Counted from the first letter of the stretch, positions 1 through 7,384 are shown. The stretch is 8,871 nucleotides of DNA from LMUY01 sp964244655 (GCA_964244655.1 CAXTJU010000119.1:1-8871); one strand, 5' to 3'. The notes: generated by a model from the sequence alone, not told the origin. A program made the numbers and translations.

Positions 1-224
1 ACGGTGTGGGCGCTCGCGTGAAGAACGGACCCGCGCTGGCCGGGCATGGTGCCGATCTCCTCATTCAAAACCGAGCGGATAGCCCGCGAGGTGTATCGCA
101 CCAGAGACCAGGCCAGAGCCGATGTGTCGACCACATCAAACGGTTCTACAACCCGTGGCGACGCCACTCGACCATCAGATGTCTGAGCCCCATGGAGTTC
201 AAGCGGATAAAAACGTCGGCTTAA
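1..224 (+). pseudogene. IS3-family transposase (OrfB) C-terminal remnant, frameshifted
   Basis: This is the decayed 3' end of an IS3-family DDE transposase. One frame (about 61-124) reads SFKTERIAREVYRTRDQARA, the segment that normally follows the catalytic Glu. The frame one base back then reads DHIKRFYNPWRRHSTI and LSPMEFK, the classic C-terminal signature, ending at TAA 222-224. The two halves join if one T is restored near 125 (family sequence ADVFDHIK), so a single-base deletion has broken the gene. The part before 60 aligns poorly and contains an in-frame stop, and the catalytic Glu region is not recognisable. The 5' part lies outside the window or is lost. Family assignment is firm; the IS3 subgroup is not determined. 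Confidence 0.75.
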
Positions 225-228
225 GCAG

Positions 229-255
229 CGTGTCCGCCAGACCGGCAGCAGCTCA
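229..255 (+). repeat. Probable right terminal end of the left-edge IS3-type element
   Basis: Just after the transposase stop lies GTGTCCGCCAGACCGG followed by CAGCAGCTCA. Read from the outside in, this begins TGAGCTGCTGCCGG and ends in GGACAC. That resembles the TG-starting ends I recall for several IS3-family elements (TGAACTG...GGACA type). The partner left end is not in the window, so the boundary is an inference from position and similarity only. Confidence 0.4.
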
Positions 256-397
256 TCAGTGTGCGCCGCTACAGGTATCCGGCATTCTCTCCAAGCCGGC
301 TCCAACGTGGCGCAACCCGGGGCAAAACATGGTGCCAGTGTCGCTCGACTCCAGGGCGGCTTGAGATTGAGACCTACAGTCGGACCTGCGATAGGTA
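256..397. other. Non-coding spacer between IS end and regulator remnant
   Basis: About 140 bases between the probable IS end and the stop of the HxlR-like remnant. Reading both strands, I see no convincing gene, RNA or repeat here. Confidence 0.4.
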
Positions 398-660
398 TCA
401 GCTTGCCCTGACTTTGCCCTCGAAGGTTTGACGTGCCTGCTCCACCCCTTCGAGGTTCTCCACCGCTCACACCCATACGCCGCAGAAGGCGGCGCTAAGG
501 TCAGTCCAAGCGTCGTAAGCTTGTACTCGACCTTGGGCGGCACGATAGTGTGCAAGGTCCGCACCAAGAGGCCGGAGCCCTGGTGGAGACGACTGAAATA
601 TGCAAATCGCTGCCGTTACGCCATATTTTGTCAGCTTCCGAGCACCGCGGTCCAAATTGA
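398..660 (-). pseudogene. HxlR-family winged-helix regulator remnant
   Basis: On the minus strand, positions 543-505 read VPPKVEYKLTTLG, preceded by VRTLHTI. This matches the wing and following helix of HxlR-type regulators (family pattern: P-x-V-E-Y-x-L-T-x-x-G). Another frame at 466-422 reads AVENLEGVEQARQTF and ends at TGA 400-398, which resembles the C-terminal helix of the same family (W-A-x-x-N/H followed by a charged helix). The two parts are in different frames, and a TGA at 469-467 stands where the family usually has Trp. Further upstream (to about 655), short pieces such as WTAVL, KLTKYG and HIS can be fitted to the N-terminal domain only by switching frames. I read this as a regulator broken by several frameshifts and a nonsense change. 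It lies 28 bp beyond the stop of the first tannase-family gene, on the same strand. It could be a lost regulator of that gene or unrelated debris. Confidence 0.55.
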
Positions 661-687
661 AGGTGCTGCTTGGCCTTCAGCGCCCAA

Positions 688-2454
688 TTACTCGGAGACA
701 CAGGAAAAGTTGGCAGCAGCATCTACATCACCTGATCCCTTGTACTTGGGCCACGACGGATACTCGCACAGCGGCCGCGTCCGGCCAGGGACCCCGGCGG
801 TGTCGGCGACGACCTGCGGCGGGGGAGCGGCGCCTTTCTCGACCCAGTCCTCCAGCGCGGTGATCGAATCCCATGATGCGTTGAAGGTCGTGCTGAGCGC
901 ATGGTTGTAGCCTGGGATTTCGTAGTAGCGCATGAAGCTGGCCACCCGTTCCGGTCCCATCGTGCTGCTGATGCGGTTGAAGTACTGCTCCGTCGCGCGC
1001 GTGCTCACCAACTGGTCAGACGTGCCATGCGCCATGAGCACCTTGCCGCCGTGGGCCGCAAACTCCGACAGGTCAGCCTTGTTGACGTCCTGCCGCTTGG
1101 TCAGTTCGCTGATGCGCGCCTGCCAGCGGCCCGGACGTTCTGGATCGACGGACAGCGAGTTGTACGTGGGATCCTTGGTGACGAAGTACTTGATCCACTC
1201 GTCCCAGAAGCCGGAGTGGTAGGGGATGGCGTCCACCATCGTCCCGAACCCGCCCATTGGGAACTCCGGCTGCACGGTGCTCAAGCCGAGCCGGTTGACG
1301 GTGACCTGCAAGCCCGTGCCGGGACGTCCGAAGTCGGTGCCCCAGGTGTTGAACCCAGGGTATTGGTTCTCGCCGCTCGCAAGCGGGTAGTCGAACACGA
1401 CGGGGGTGTCGATCACCCTCATGGCCGCGATCTGCGCATCCGACAGGCAGGTGTCGCCGGTGTCGGCCCCCCCAGGGCAGCGCAGGGGGCGCCCGTTCAG
1501 CACGGCGGCCGAGGGGTCGAACACCTCGTTGCACTTCGCCTGGTCGCTGATCAGGCCGTCCTGCGCGCCATCCAGCCCGTCGCAGGCTTGCATCGCGGCA
1601 TCGTACAGCGCCGCGCGCTTCTGCAGGTTGGGGTAGGCGCCCGGCGCGGCCAGCGCCCGCGTGATCCGGCCGAACTGCAGGTCCAGGCTCGCGGCGTTGA
1701 AGGCCGGGTAGAGCACGATAACGCCGTCGTAGTCTGCGGGCCATTGCTCCGCCACGGCCAGCGCCTCGCGCCCCCCTGTGGACCCTCCGGCGAAATAGCT
1801 GCGCTCCGGCCCGGCGCCGTAGCGCTTGTTGATGATGTAGAGCGCGGCGTCGCGCGTCTTCTTGAGCGCGTCGTGGCTGTAGTTCATCAGCGCCTCCGCG
1901 TTCAGGGCGAAGGCGCCGGCATTGTCGGCATCGATCCCCTCATGGCCGGAGTCGCTGGCGAACACCGCATAGCCGCGGCCAAGCGGGGTGAGCTTGTCGG
2001 CCGCGCCTGCCGGTACGTTGTCGGTGAGCTTCGGGATGGACCCGTTGTAGCCGCCCCCGCCGTACATCATTGCCCGCTTGTTCCATGCCTCGGGCAGGTC
2101 AACCTGCATCAGGATCTTGGGCGCGGTGGGATCGACGGGATTGATGCTGATTGCGACCTGGCAGTACGCGCCATAGGTCTGGGGCGCCATCCCGCCGGCC
2201 GCGACATCGATGGCGGCCGTCACGGCGGCGCCCGCCGTCGGAAGCCCGATGGCCGAGGCGGGAATGGCTTGCGACGCCAAGTCGGGGCAGGAAGTGGGGG
2301 CGGCCTTCGAGGCACCGGACGCGGCGAGCAGGCCCAAGGCAAGGGCGAGACCGCCCCATGCAGACGATGCAGCAGCCATCGCGTTTCCCATCCCCTCTGG
2401 ACGGCATCGCTGGACCGTCGCCGATCCAGCAGCCATGGCGTCCCGTTCATTCAC
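688..2454 (-). CDS. Tannase/feruloyl-esterase-family secreted hydrolase (lacks the catalytic-site Cys pair)
   Basis: Exported serine hydrolase of the tannase/feruloyl esterase family (which includes tannase, fungal FaeB and MHETase); 588 aa from the longest start. Residues about 26-52 form an Ala/Leu-rich signal peptide. The oxyanion-side motif YGGGGYNG is at 131-138. The nucleophile Ser225 lies in GGSTGG, the acid Asp480 in HGTSD and the base His518 in GYNHAL. The loop CDGLDGAQDGL (291-301) matches the family calcium site (D292, D295, D299). The C-terminal RPLC...NFSC motif is present (C563, C585). Family enzymes have Cys just before the Ser and just after the His, disulfide bonded; here these are Gly224 and Ala519, while the other four expected Cys pairs remain. 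Starts at 2391 (after AGAGGGG) or 2379 are alternatives; the 2454 start adds Arg residues before the hydrophobic stretch but has a weak ribosome site. It is divergent from the PHB-depolymerase-like gene. The substrate (gallate, hydroxycinnamate or polyester-oligomer esters) cannot be told from sequence. Confidence 0.88.
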   Translation of the reverse strand: MNERDAMAAGSATVQRCRPEGMGNAMAAASSAWGGLALALGLLAASGASKAAPTSCPDLASQAIPASAIGLPTAGAAVTAAIDVAAGGMAPQTYGAYCQVAISINPVDPTAPKILMQVDLPEAWNKRAMMYGGGGYNGSIPKLTDNVPAGAADKLTPLGRGYAVFASDSGHEGIDADNAGAFALNAEALMNYSHDALKKTRDAALYIINKRYGAGPERSYFAGGSTGGREALAVAEQWPADYDGVIVLYPAFNAASLDLQFGRITRALAAPGAYPNLQKRAALYDAAMQACDGLDGAQDGLISDQAKCNEVFDPSAAVLNGRPLRCPGGADTGDTCLSDAQIAAMRVIDTPVVFDYPLASGENQYPGFNTWGTDFGRPGTGLQVTVNRLGLSTVQPEFPMGGFGTMVDAIPYHSGFWDEWIKYFVTKDPTYNSLSVDPERPGRWQARISELTKRQDVNKADLSEFAAHGGKVLMAHGTSDQLVSTRATEQYFNRISSTMGPERVASFMRYYEIPGYNHALSTTFNASWDSITALEDWVEKGAAPPPQVVADTAGVPGRTRPLCEYPSWPKYKGSGDVDAAANFSCVSE

Positions 2455-2634
2455 GCGGCAGGCGGCTTGCGCTGCCCCTGGGGCAAGTTACGCATCCCTC
2501 GGCCCGCTTGGAAAGCTCGCCGCATCCCGCCGCCCCCGCGCCGGCAGCCCACGCTTGCCTTGCCGCCCCTCGGCGGGCAACTTCCTGCGGGTTGGCTCGT
2601 GTCTGAGGCAACGACAGAACGTCGAAAGCCAACG
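2455..2634. promoter_or_regulatory. Divergent intergenic region with palindromes
   Basis: This 180-bp stretch separates two divergently transcribed esterase genes and must hold both promoters. I find no convincing sigma-70 boxes. Two dyads stand out: TGCCCCTGGGGCA (2473-2485, perfect around a central T, embedded in TTGC...GCAA at 2468-2487) and TTGCCGCC/GGCGGGCAA (2560-2580, one-base bulge). A third dyad, GCTGGA-N10-TCCAGC at 2409-2430, falls just inside the longest reading of the minus-strand gene and would be upstream of it if that gene starts at 2391 or 2379. They are candidate operators only; chance palindromes are common at this GC content. Confidence 0.35.
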
Positions 2635-3717
2635 ATGCGCCCGAAATCATGGCCTGCCCTGGCGACCGGCCTGTTCGGCATCCTGCTGGCGAGCGCTCTG
2701 CCCGCCGCGGCCCAGACGCTCGGGCCGTTCAACGTGACGGACCGGGTCTTCGTCGCGGGCATTTCCTCTGGTGGCTACATGGCCGTGCAGATGCACGTCG
2801 CCTACTCCCGCTTATTCAAGGGCGCCGCGATCTACGCGGGCGGTCCCGACGATTGCGCCCAAGGCAGCGTGGTCACGGCGCTGACCACGTGCGGGCTGAA
2901 CATCCCCCCCGTAAACGCCGCCGCCCTGGTCGGCATCACGCGGAGCTGGGGACAGGACCGGCTGATCGACTCCGTGGACAACCTGCAGGGCCAGCCGGTC
3001 TACCTGTGGTCCGGCAAGCTCGACACGACGGTGCGGCAGCCCTTGATGGATGCTCTGCAAGCCTACTACGGCGCTCTCGGCGCGGACGTGTTCCAGTACG
3101 ATAACGGCTTTCTCGCCGAGCACGGCTGGGAGTCGCCCTACGGCCCCCTGCCATGCGCCGCCGCGGCCAGCCCCTACGTCATCGCCTGCTATGGCGTCGA
3201 GAACACCGGGGCCGCCCACCCAACCTCCAGCGACACCACCCTCTACGACTCCGAACAGGTCTGGCTGACGCGCTGGCTGGGTCCGCTCAACTCCAAAAAT
3301 CAAGGCGTGCTGCAAGGCTCCGTCGTGGCCTTCGACCAGAACCGCTTCGCCCCCGGCGGCGACGCCGCCGCGATCAGCATGGACCAGACAGGCTATGCTT
3401 TCGTGCCCCGGGACTGCGCCACCGGCCACGCCTGCAACCTGCTTCTGGCCTTGCACGGGTGCCAGCAATCCTACAGCGCCGTCGGCACGGCCTTCATCAA
3501 CGATGCTGGCATCAATCAGTGGGCAGATGCCAACCACCTCATCGTGCTTTACCCGCAGACGGTTGCAAGCAGTTCCACCGGCAGCAATCCGCAGGGCTGC
3601 TGGAATTGGTGGGGATACCTAAATGATCCCGACTATGCGCTGAGGAGCGGGCCGCAGATGCAGACCCTGCATCGCATGGTGGTGCAGGCGGCCGGCCGCG
3701 CTGCCGCGCCCCCGTAG
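2635..3717 (+). CDS. Secreted PHB-depolymerase-like esterase with type II (circularly permuted) catalytic order
   Basis: Predicted exported polyester/short-chain ester hydrolase of the poly(3-hydroxybutyrate) depolymerase superfamily, 360 aa. ATG 2635 gives a clean Sec signal peptide (MRPKSW, hydrophobic core, cut near AAA26-Q27). Start choice rests on this peptide because the ribosome site is weak. The lipase box GISSGG (42-47, nucleophile Ser45) comes right after the signal. Probable Asp130 is in SGKLDTTV and probable His163 in AEHGW. The oxyanion motif LALHGCQQ (271-278) comes after the triad, followed by NQWADANHLIVLYPQ and NPQGCWNWWGY (318-328). In type I depolymerases the oxyanion segment precedes the Ser; here the order is permuted, as described for type II enzymes. 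No linker or substrate-binding domain follows; the protein ends at the catalytic domain. It could act on PHB, PHA oligomers or other esters. It shares a divergent promoter region with the first tannase-family gene. Confidence 0.85.
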   Translation: MRPKSWPALATGLFGILLASALPAAAQTLGPFNVTDRVFVAGISSGGYMAVQMHVAYSRLFKGAAIYAGGPDDCAQGSVVTALTTCGLNIPPVNAAALVGITRSWGQDRLIDSVDNLQGQPVYLWSGKLDTTVRQPLMDALQAYYGALGADVFQYDNGFLAEHGWESPYGPLPCAAAASPYVIACYGVENTGAAHPTSSDTTLYDSEQVWLTRWLGPLNSKNQGVLQGSVVAFDQNRFAPGGDAAAISMDQTGYAFVPRDCATGHACNLLLALHGCQQSYSAVGTAFINDAGINQWADANHLIVLYPQTVASSSTGSNPQGCWNWWGYLNDPDYALRSGPQMQTLHRMVVQAAGRAAAPP

Positions 3718-4063
3718 CCGAAACCTCCAGGCCCGCTGCCTTGCCGTGCGCGTCCCCAAGGTCGCCGTCCGCCCGTTCACTTGCCGGAACCGTTCCCCAC
3801 GGCGGCTTGCATCCCTCTCGTTCCCAGCTTGCTTTCCGTGCTGACAGGCGCATGCAAGACGCTCTGGCCTTCGTTTCCGCGGATGTCCTCATCCCACGGG
3901 TGATCCCGTCCGCCCGGATGACGCTTAGATGCGGCTCCCCCGCCCTGGAGCCAGGCAACCCTCAACGGGTCATGGCGGCGTGCAGCAACGCCGCACAGAC
4001 GCATTCAGAGTGCTTCTCAGGCGCACATTAAAGGCTTGAGCTGCCCGTGGGTGATTGACATTC

Positions 4064-4104
4064 AGGGGAGGGTTTTGCAGTTTCATCCCGGGCAAAGCTT
4101 AAAT
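4064..4104 (+). promoter_or_regulatory. Candidate promoter for second tannase-family gene
   Basis: Two overlapping possibilities upstream of ATG 4138. A sigma-54-like element has GG at 4065-4066 and TTGCA at 4075-4079, with the canonical 12-base GG-to-GC step. A sigma-70-like pair is TTGCAG (4075-4080) and TTAAAT (4099-4104) with an 18-base spacer. A perfect TTGACA at 4055-4060 has no good -10 at proper spacing. The choice is unresolved. Confidence 0.3.
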
Positions 4105-4125
4105 AGCGACCAGAAACTAATAAGT

Positions 4126-4130
4126 AGAGG
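4126..4130 (+). promoter_or_regulatory. Ribosome binding site AGAGG
   Basis: AGAGG seven bases before ATG 4138 supports that start over an upstream in-frame ATG at 4036. The 4138 start also puts a normal signal peptide at the N-terminus. Confidence 0.65.
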
Positions 4131-4137
4131 ACGTTCC

Positions 4138-5844
4138 ATGCCAAAGGTGAAACTTGCAGTGCAGCAATGCAGTTCGAGGCAATCGCTTCGGACCACAGTC
4201 GCAAGCGTGGTGAGCCTGGTCGGACTTGCATGTTTGGCGCGGCCGGCTCTGGCGGATCAATGCACCGATCTCGCGGGCAGCCGCTTGGAGAACGGCGTTG
4301 TCACTGCCGCGCAGTCCGTCCCCGCCGGCAACTACACCGCAGGCGACGGCTTGGTCTACCCGGCCCTGCCAGCGTTCTGCCGCATTGCTGCGAGGCTGAC
4401 GCCGAGCCCGGAATCCGACATTAAAGTCGAGATCTGGATGCCGTCCGCGCCGGGCGCCTGGAACGGCCGCTTCGTCGGCACCGGAAACGGCGGCTACGCC
4501 GGCGCGATCGTATACGGCGAGCTTGCTGCGACCCTCCCGCTCGGCTTCGCCGTCATCAACACCGACATGGGGACCTCGCCCTCGAACATCCTCGACGGCC
4601 TGCCGCTGACTGGCCAGCCGCAGAAGCAGATCGATTTCGGCTACCGCTCCACCCATCTGATGACCGTCGCCGGAAAAGTCATAACGAAGGCGTTCTACGG
4701 CCGCGAGCCGGAATACTCGTACTTCACCGGCTGCTCCACCGGCGGAGGCCAGGCGCTGCACGAGGCGGAGCAGTTCCCGAACGACTACGACGGCATCGTC
4801 GGCGGAGCATCGACCGCAAACCGCACCAACCTGCACATGAACATCATCTGGCAGTACACCACCACCCACGCCACGGCGCAGAGCGTGATCCCCGAGTCGC
4901 TGCTGCAAACCGTCACCGCCAGCGTCATCGACGCCTGCGGCGTCAGCAGCGGCAGCCTCGCGACCGACCAGTTCCTCACCGACCCCCGCACCTGCAAGTG
5001 GGATGCGAAGAAGCTGCTGTGCAAATCGGGCCAAACCACCAATTGCCTCAGCCCAGAGCAGGCGAACGCGCTCAACCTGATCTATGACGGCCCGCACGAT
5101 CCCCGGACCGGGGCGCTGATCTTCCCCGCACCAAACCGCGGCAGCGAGAGCGGCTCGACGTTCGACATCGCCGCCCAGGAAGGGCTGACATTCGGCCAGA
5201 CCGAACCAACCTTCGACGGGCTGTTCTACTGGGTCTTCGGCCTGAACTGGAACTGGCGGACGTTCGACTACGACCACGACGTGAAGAAGGTCGACCAGGT
5301 GCTCGGGCCGGTCGCGAACGCGAACAGCGCCGACCTGTCGGCATTCGAGAGCCACGGCGGCAAGTTCCTGCTGTATCACGGCTGGGCCGACGCCCTCGTG
5401 TCATCGCAGGACGACATCAACTACTTCATAAGGGTGGCCTTGGCGCACAACGAACAAGTATCGGGTGGTTCCGAGGCGCTGGCCAACACCCTGAAATCTT
5501 TCAGGTTGTTCATGGCCCCCGGCATGGGGCACTGCTTCGGCGGGGCCGGCCCCAACGTCTTCGGCGGCGCCGACAACCCGGGCGGCCCGGCCGACGCGCA
5601 GCACAACGTCCTGCTCGCCATCCAGCAATGGGTCGAGAACAGCCAGGCGCCGGATCGCATTATCGCAACCAAATATCCTGCCGACGACCAGACCAAGCCG
5701 CCGGCCATGACAAGGCCGCTGTGCGTGTTCCCGAAAGTCCCCGTCTACGGCGGCACGGGAGACACCACGGTGGCGGCGAACTTCGCCTGCGTCGAGGACT
5801 TCGTCACCGACAATCCGACGCCTCCGCCCATCTATCGCCAGTAA
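4138..5844 (+). CDS. Tannase/feruloyl-esterase-family secreted hydrolase (canonical CS-D-HC, calcium loop lost)
   Basis: Second exported tannase/feruloyl-esterase-family enzyme, 568 aa. A basic N-terminus (MPKVK) and hydrophobic core (about 20-34) form a signal peptide, probably cut after ALA39. The oxyanion-side motif GTGNGGYAG is at 114-122. The catalytic motifs are GCSTGG (Cys199-Ser200), GWADALV (Asp418) and GMGHC (His465-Cys466), the full CS-D-HC signature in which the two Cys form a disulfide linking nucleophile and base. Other paired Cys: 42/81, 267/286, 295/303 and 529/551. The usual calcium loop (D-x-x-D-G-x-x-D-G) is replaced by ACGVSSGSLATDQ (266-278) and keeps none of the ordered Asp ligands. 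The C-terminal RPLC...NFAC matches the family. It is only distantly similar to the minus-strand paralogue, so a recent duplication is unlikely. It lies 116 bp before the permease gene on the same strand. Its ester substrate is not predictable. Confidence 0.9.
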   Translation: MPKVKLAVQQCSSRQSLRTTVASVVSLVGLACLARPALADQCTDLAGSRLENGVVTAAQSVPAGNYTAGDGLVYPALPAFCRIAARLTPSPESDIKVEIWMPSAPGAWNGRFVGTGNGGYAGAIVYGELAATLPLGFAVINTDMGTSPSNILDGLPLTGQPQKQIDFGYRSTHLMTVAGKVITKAFYGREPEYSYFTGCSTGGGQALHEAEQFPNDYDGIVGGASTANRTNLHMNIIWQYTTTHATAQSVIPESLLQTVTASVIDACGVSSGSLATDQFLTDPRTCKWDAKKLLCKSGQTTNCLSPEQANALNLIYDGPHDPRTGALIFPAPNRGSESGSTFDIAAQEGLTFGQTEPTFDGLFYWVFGLNWNWRTFDYDHDVKKVDQVLGPVANANSADLSAFESHGGKFLLYHGWADALVSSQDDINYFIRVALAHNEQVSGGSEALANTLKSFRLFMAPGMGHCFGGAGPNVFGGADNPGGPADAQHNVLLAIQQWVENSQAPDRIIATKYPADDQTKPPAMTRPLCVFPKVPVYGGTGDTTVAANFACVEDFVTDNPTPPPIYRQ

Positions 5845-5861
5845 GACAGTCCCTCGCCTCA

Positions 5862-5891
5862 CCCGAGCGTTCCTTTTGCAGGACGCTCGGG
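5862..5891 (+). terminator. Strong hairpin between tannase-family gene and permease gene
   Basis: CCCGAGCGTTCC pairs with GGACGCTCGGG around the loop TTTTGCA, about 11 base pairs with one bulged T. It starts 17 bases after the stop at 5844. There is no T-run after the stem, so it may be a weak or Rho-assisted terminator, an mRNA 3'-end stabiliser, or an attenuator that lowers permease expression. Confidence 0.5.
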
Positions 5892-5960
5892 GCCGAGCAT
5901 GGCGCTGCCATCACGTGCGGAGCGCATCAGGGGCGAAATCCACGACCAACGAAAGCCGCC

Positions 5961-7351
5961 ATGAGCTTCCTGATCGCAGTTGCCGTCTTGGCTTTCCTGA
6001 TGTTCGTCGCCTATCGTGGCTTCAGTGTGATCCTGTTCGCGCCGGTCGCAGCCATGCTGGCGGTGCTGCTCACCGACCCGGCGGGCGTGCCTACCCTGTT
6101 CACCGGCCTGTTCATGGACAAGACGGTGGGGTTCGTGAAGCTGTACTTCCCGGTCTTCCTGCTCGGCGCCGTGTTCGGCAAGACGATCGAGCTGTCCGGG
6201 TTTTCCAAGTCGATCGTCTCCGCCGTGATCAAGCTGGTCGGGCGCGAGCGTGCGATGCTCTCGATCGTGCTGGTCGGCGCCATCCTGACCTATGGCGGCG
6301 TGTCGCTGTTCGTCGTGGTGTTCGCGGTCTATCCCTTCGCTGCCGAGATGTTCCGTCTGGGCGACATCCCGAAGCGGCTGATTCCGGGCACGATCGCGCT
6401 CGGTGCCTTTACCTTCACCATGGATGCGCTGCCCGGCACCCCGCAGATCCAGAACATCATCCCCACCGCCTTCTTCAAGACGACCACCTGGGCGGCGCCT
6501 TGGCTCGGCGTGACCGGCTCCGCGTTCATCTTCACCGTTGGCCTCCTCTACCTGAACTGGCGCCGGCGGCAGGCCGCCGCGGCGGGCGAGGGCTATGGCA
6601 CCGGGCACACGCAGGAGGCGGAAGCGGCGGTCTCCACCGGGCTTGCCCATCCCCTGCTGGCGATCCTCCCCTTGATCGTGGTCGGCGTGATGAACAAGGT
6701 GCTCACGGCGGTGATCCCGGCCGTCTACGGCGCCACCGACGAGGTCAGCCTCGTCGGGCTGGAACATCCCGTCGTGACGCAGGTGCCGGCTGTGGTGTCG
6801 ATCTGGGCGGTGGAGGGAGCGCTCCTGCTCGGCATCCTCACGGTTTTTGTGCTTGCCTTCCGCGCGGTTGGCAGCCGCTTCGCCGAGGGGTCCAAAGCGG
6901 CGGTTGCCGGCTCGCTGTTGGCCGCGATGAACACGGCTTCGGAATATGGCTTCGGCTCAGTGATCGCCGCACTTCCGGGTTTCCTTGTGATCAAGGACGC
7001 GCTGCGGGCCATCCCCAACCCTTTGGTCAACGAAGCCGTAACTGTCTCGGCGCTGGCCGGCATCACCGGCTCCGCCTCGGGGGACTGAGCATCGCGCTCG
7101 CGGCGATGTCGGCACAGTTTATCGCCGGGGCGAACGCGGCCGGTATCCCGTTGGAGGTTCTGGCCCGAATCGCCTCGATGGCCAGCGGCGGCATGGACAC
7201 GCTACCGCAAAACGGCGCAGTGATTACGCTGTTGGCGGTGTCGGGCCTCACGCACCGACAATCCTACGGTGACATCTTTGTCATAACATGCGTCAAGACT
7301 GGCGCCGTTTTCGTAGTGATCGCGGCATACTACCTGCTTGGCATCGTGTGA
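5961..7351 (+). pseudogene. GntP-family permease (hydroxy-acid type), frameshifted near 3' end
   Basis: Multi-spanning inner-membrane permease of the GntP family (gluconate and related hydroxy-acid symporters; close relatives are often annotated as beta-hydroxybutyrate permeases). The first frame gives 375 aa: MSFLIAVAVLAF opens the first membrane segment, and the family motif TMDALPGTPQIQNIIPT is at 153-169. It stops at TGA 7086-7088. The next frame resumes at once with GGLSIALAAMSAQF, SGGMDTLPQNGAVITLL and GLTHRQSYGDIF, ending at TGA 7349-7351. Adding one G to the five-G run at 7079-7083 restores a 463-aa protein of normal family length. The truncated product would lose the last membrane segments and the conserved DTLPQNGAVITL motif, so it is probably inactive. 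A sequencing error in the G-run is an equal possibility. ATG 5961 is preceded by a weak GAAAG. A lactate/gluconate-type substrate is the main alternative to 3-hydroxybutyrate. Confidence 0.85.
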
Positions 7352-7352
7352 G

Positions 7353-7377
7353 TGTCCATTCGGAAACATTTTGGACA
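7353..7377. repeat. Short inverted repeat after the permease stop
   Basis: TGTCCA and TGGACA (7353-7358, 7372-7377) separated by 13 bases, beginning two bases after the permease stop. The stem is too short to be a convincing terminator. It may be a trace of an older element end or an operator; I cannot tell which. Confidence 0.25.
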
Positions 7378-7384
7378 GCTGAAA

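Larger units (their letters stand above)
3718..4137. other. Intergenic region, 420 bp, between depolymerase-like gene and second tannase-family gene
   Basis: No convincing gene on either strand; the open frames here have no recognisable motif. Small hairpins are visible: GCGGCGT-loop-ACGCCGC (3975-3994, seven perfect pairs, six-base loop, no T-run) and ACGGG-TGAT-CCCGT (3896-3909). The last 100 bases turn more AT-rich and hold the candidate promoter and ribosome site of the next gene. Confidence 0.5.

Noticed and set aside
2479..2494. TGG-N10-GC match upstream of the depolymerase-like gene, resembling a sigma-54 element
   Set aside because: The -12 half (ACGCA) is poor, and GG/GC spacing matches are frequent by chance in GC-rich DNA.
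901..2634. Very long plus-strand open frame antisense to the first tannase-family gene, running in frame into the depolymerase-like gene
   Set aside because: It lacks any family motif; high-GC codon bias of the real minus-strand gene leaves the opposite frame open. The true gene begins at the signal peptide at 2635.
3741..4031. Plus-strand open frame in the 420-bp intergenic region
   Set aside because: No ribosome site, signal peptide or recognisable motif; it lies in GC-rich spacer.
4117..5379. Long minus-strand open frame (420 codons) opposite the second tannase-family gene
   Set aside because: A GC-driven shadow; composition is Val/Arg/Gly/Ala repetitive, with no motif, and the plus strand has a clear catalytic signature.
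5859..6767. Minus-strand open frame opposite the permease
   Set aside because: Rich in Asp/His/Arg/Gly/Gln in the pattern expected from the complement of a membrane-protein gene; no recognisable domain.
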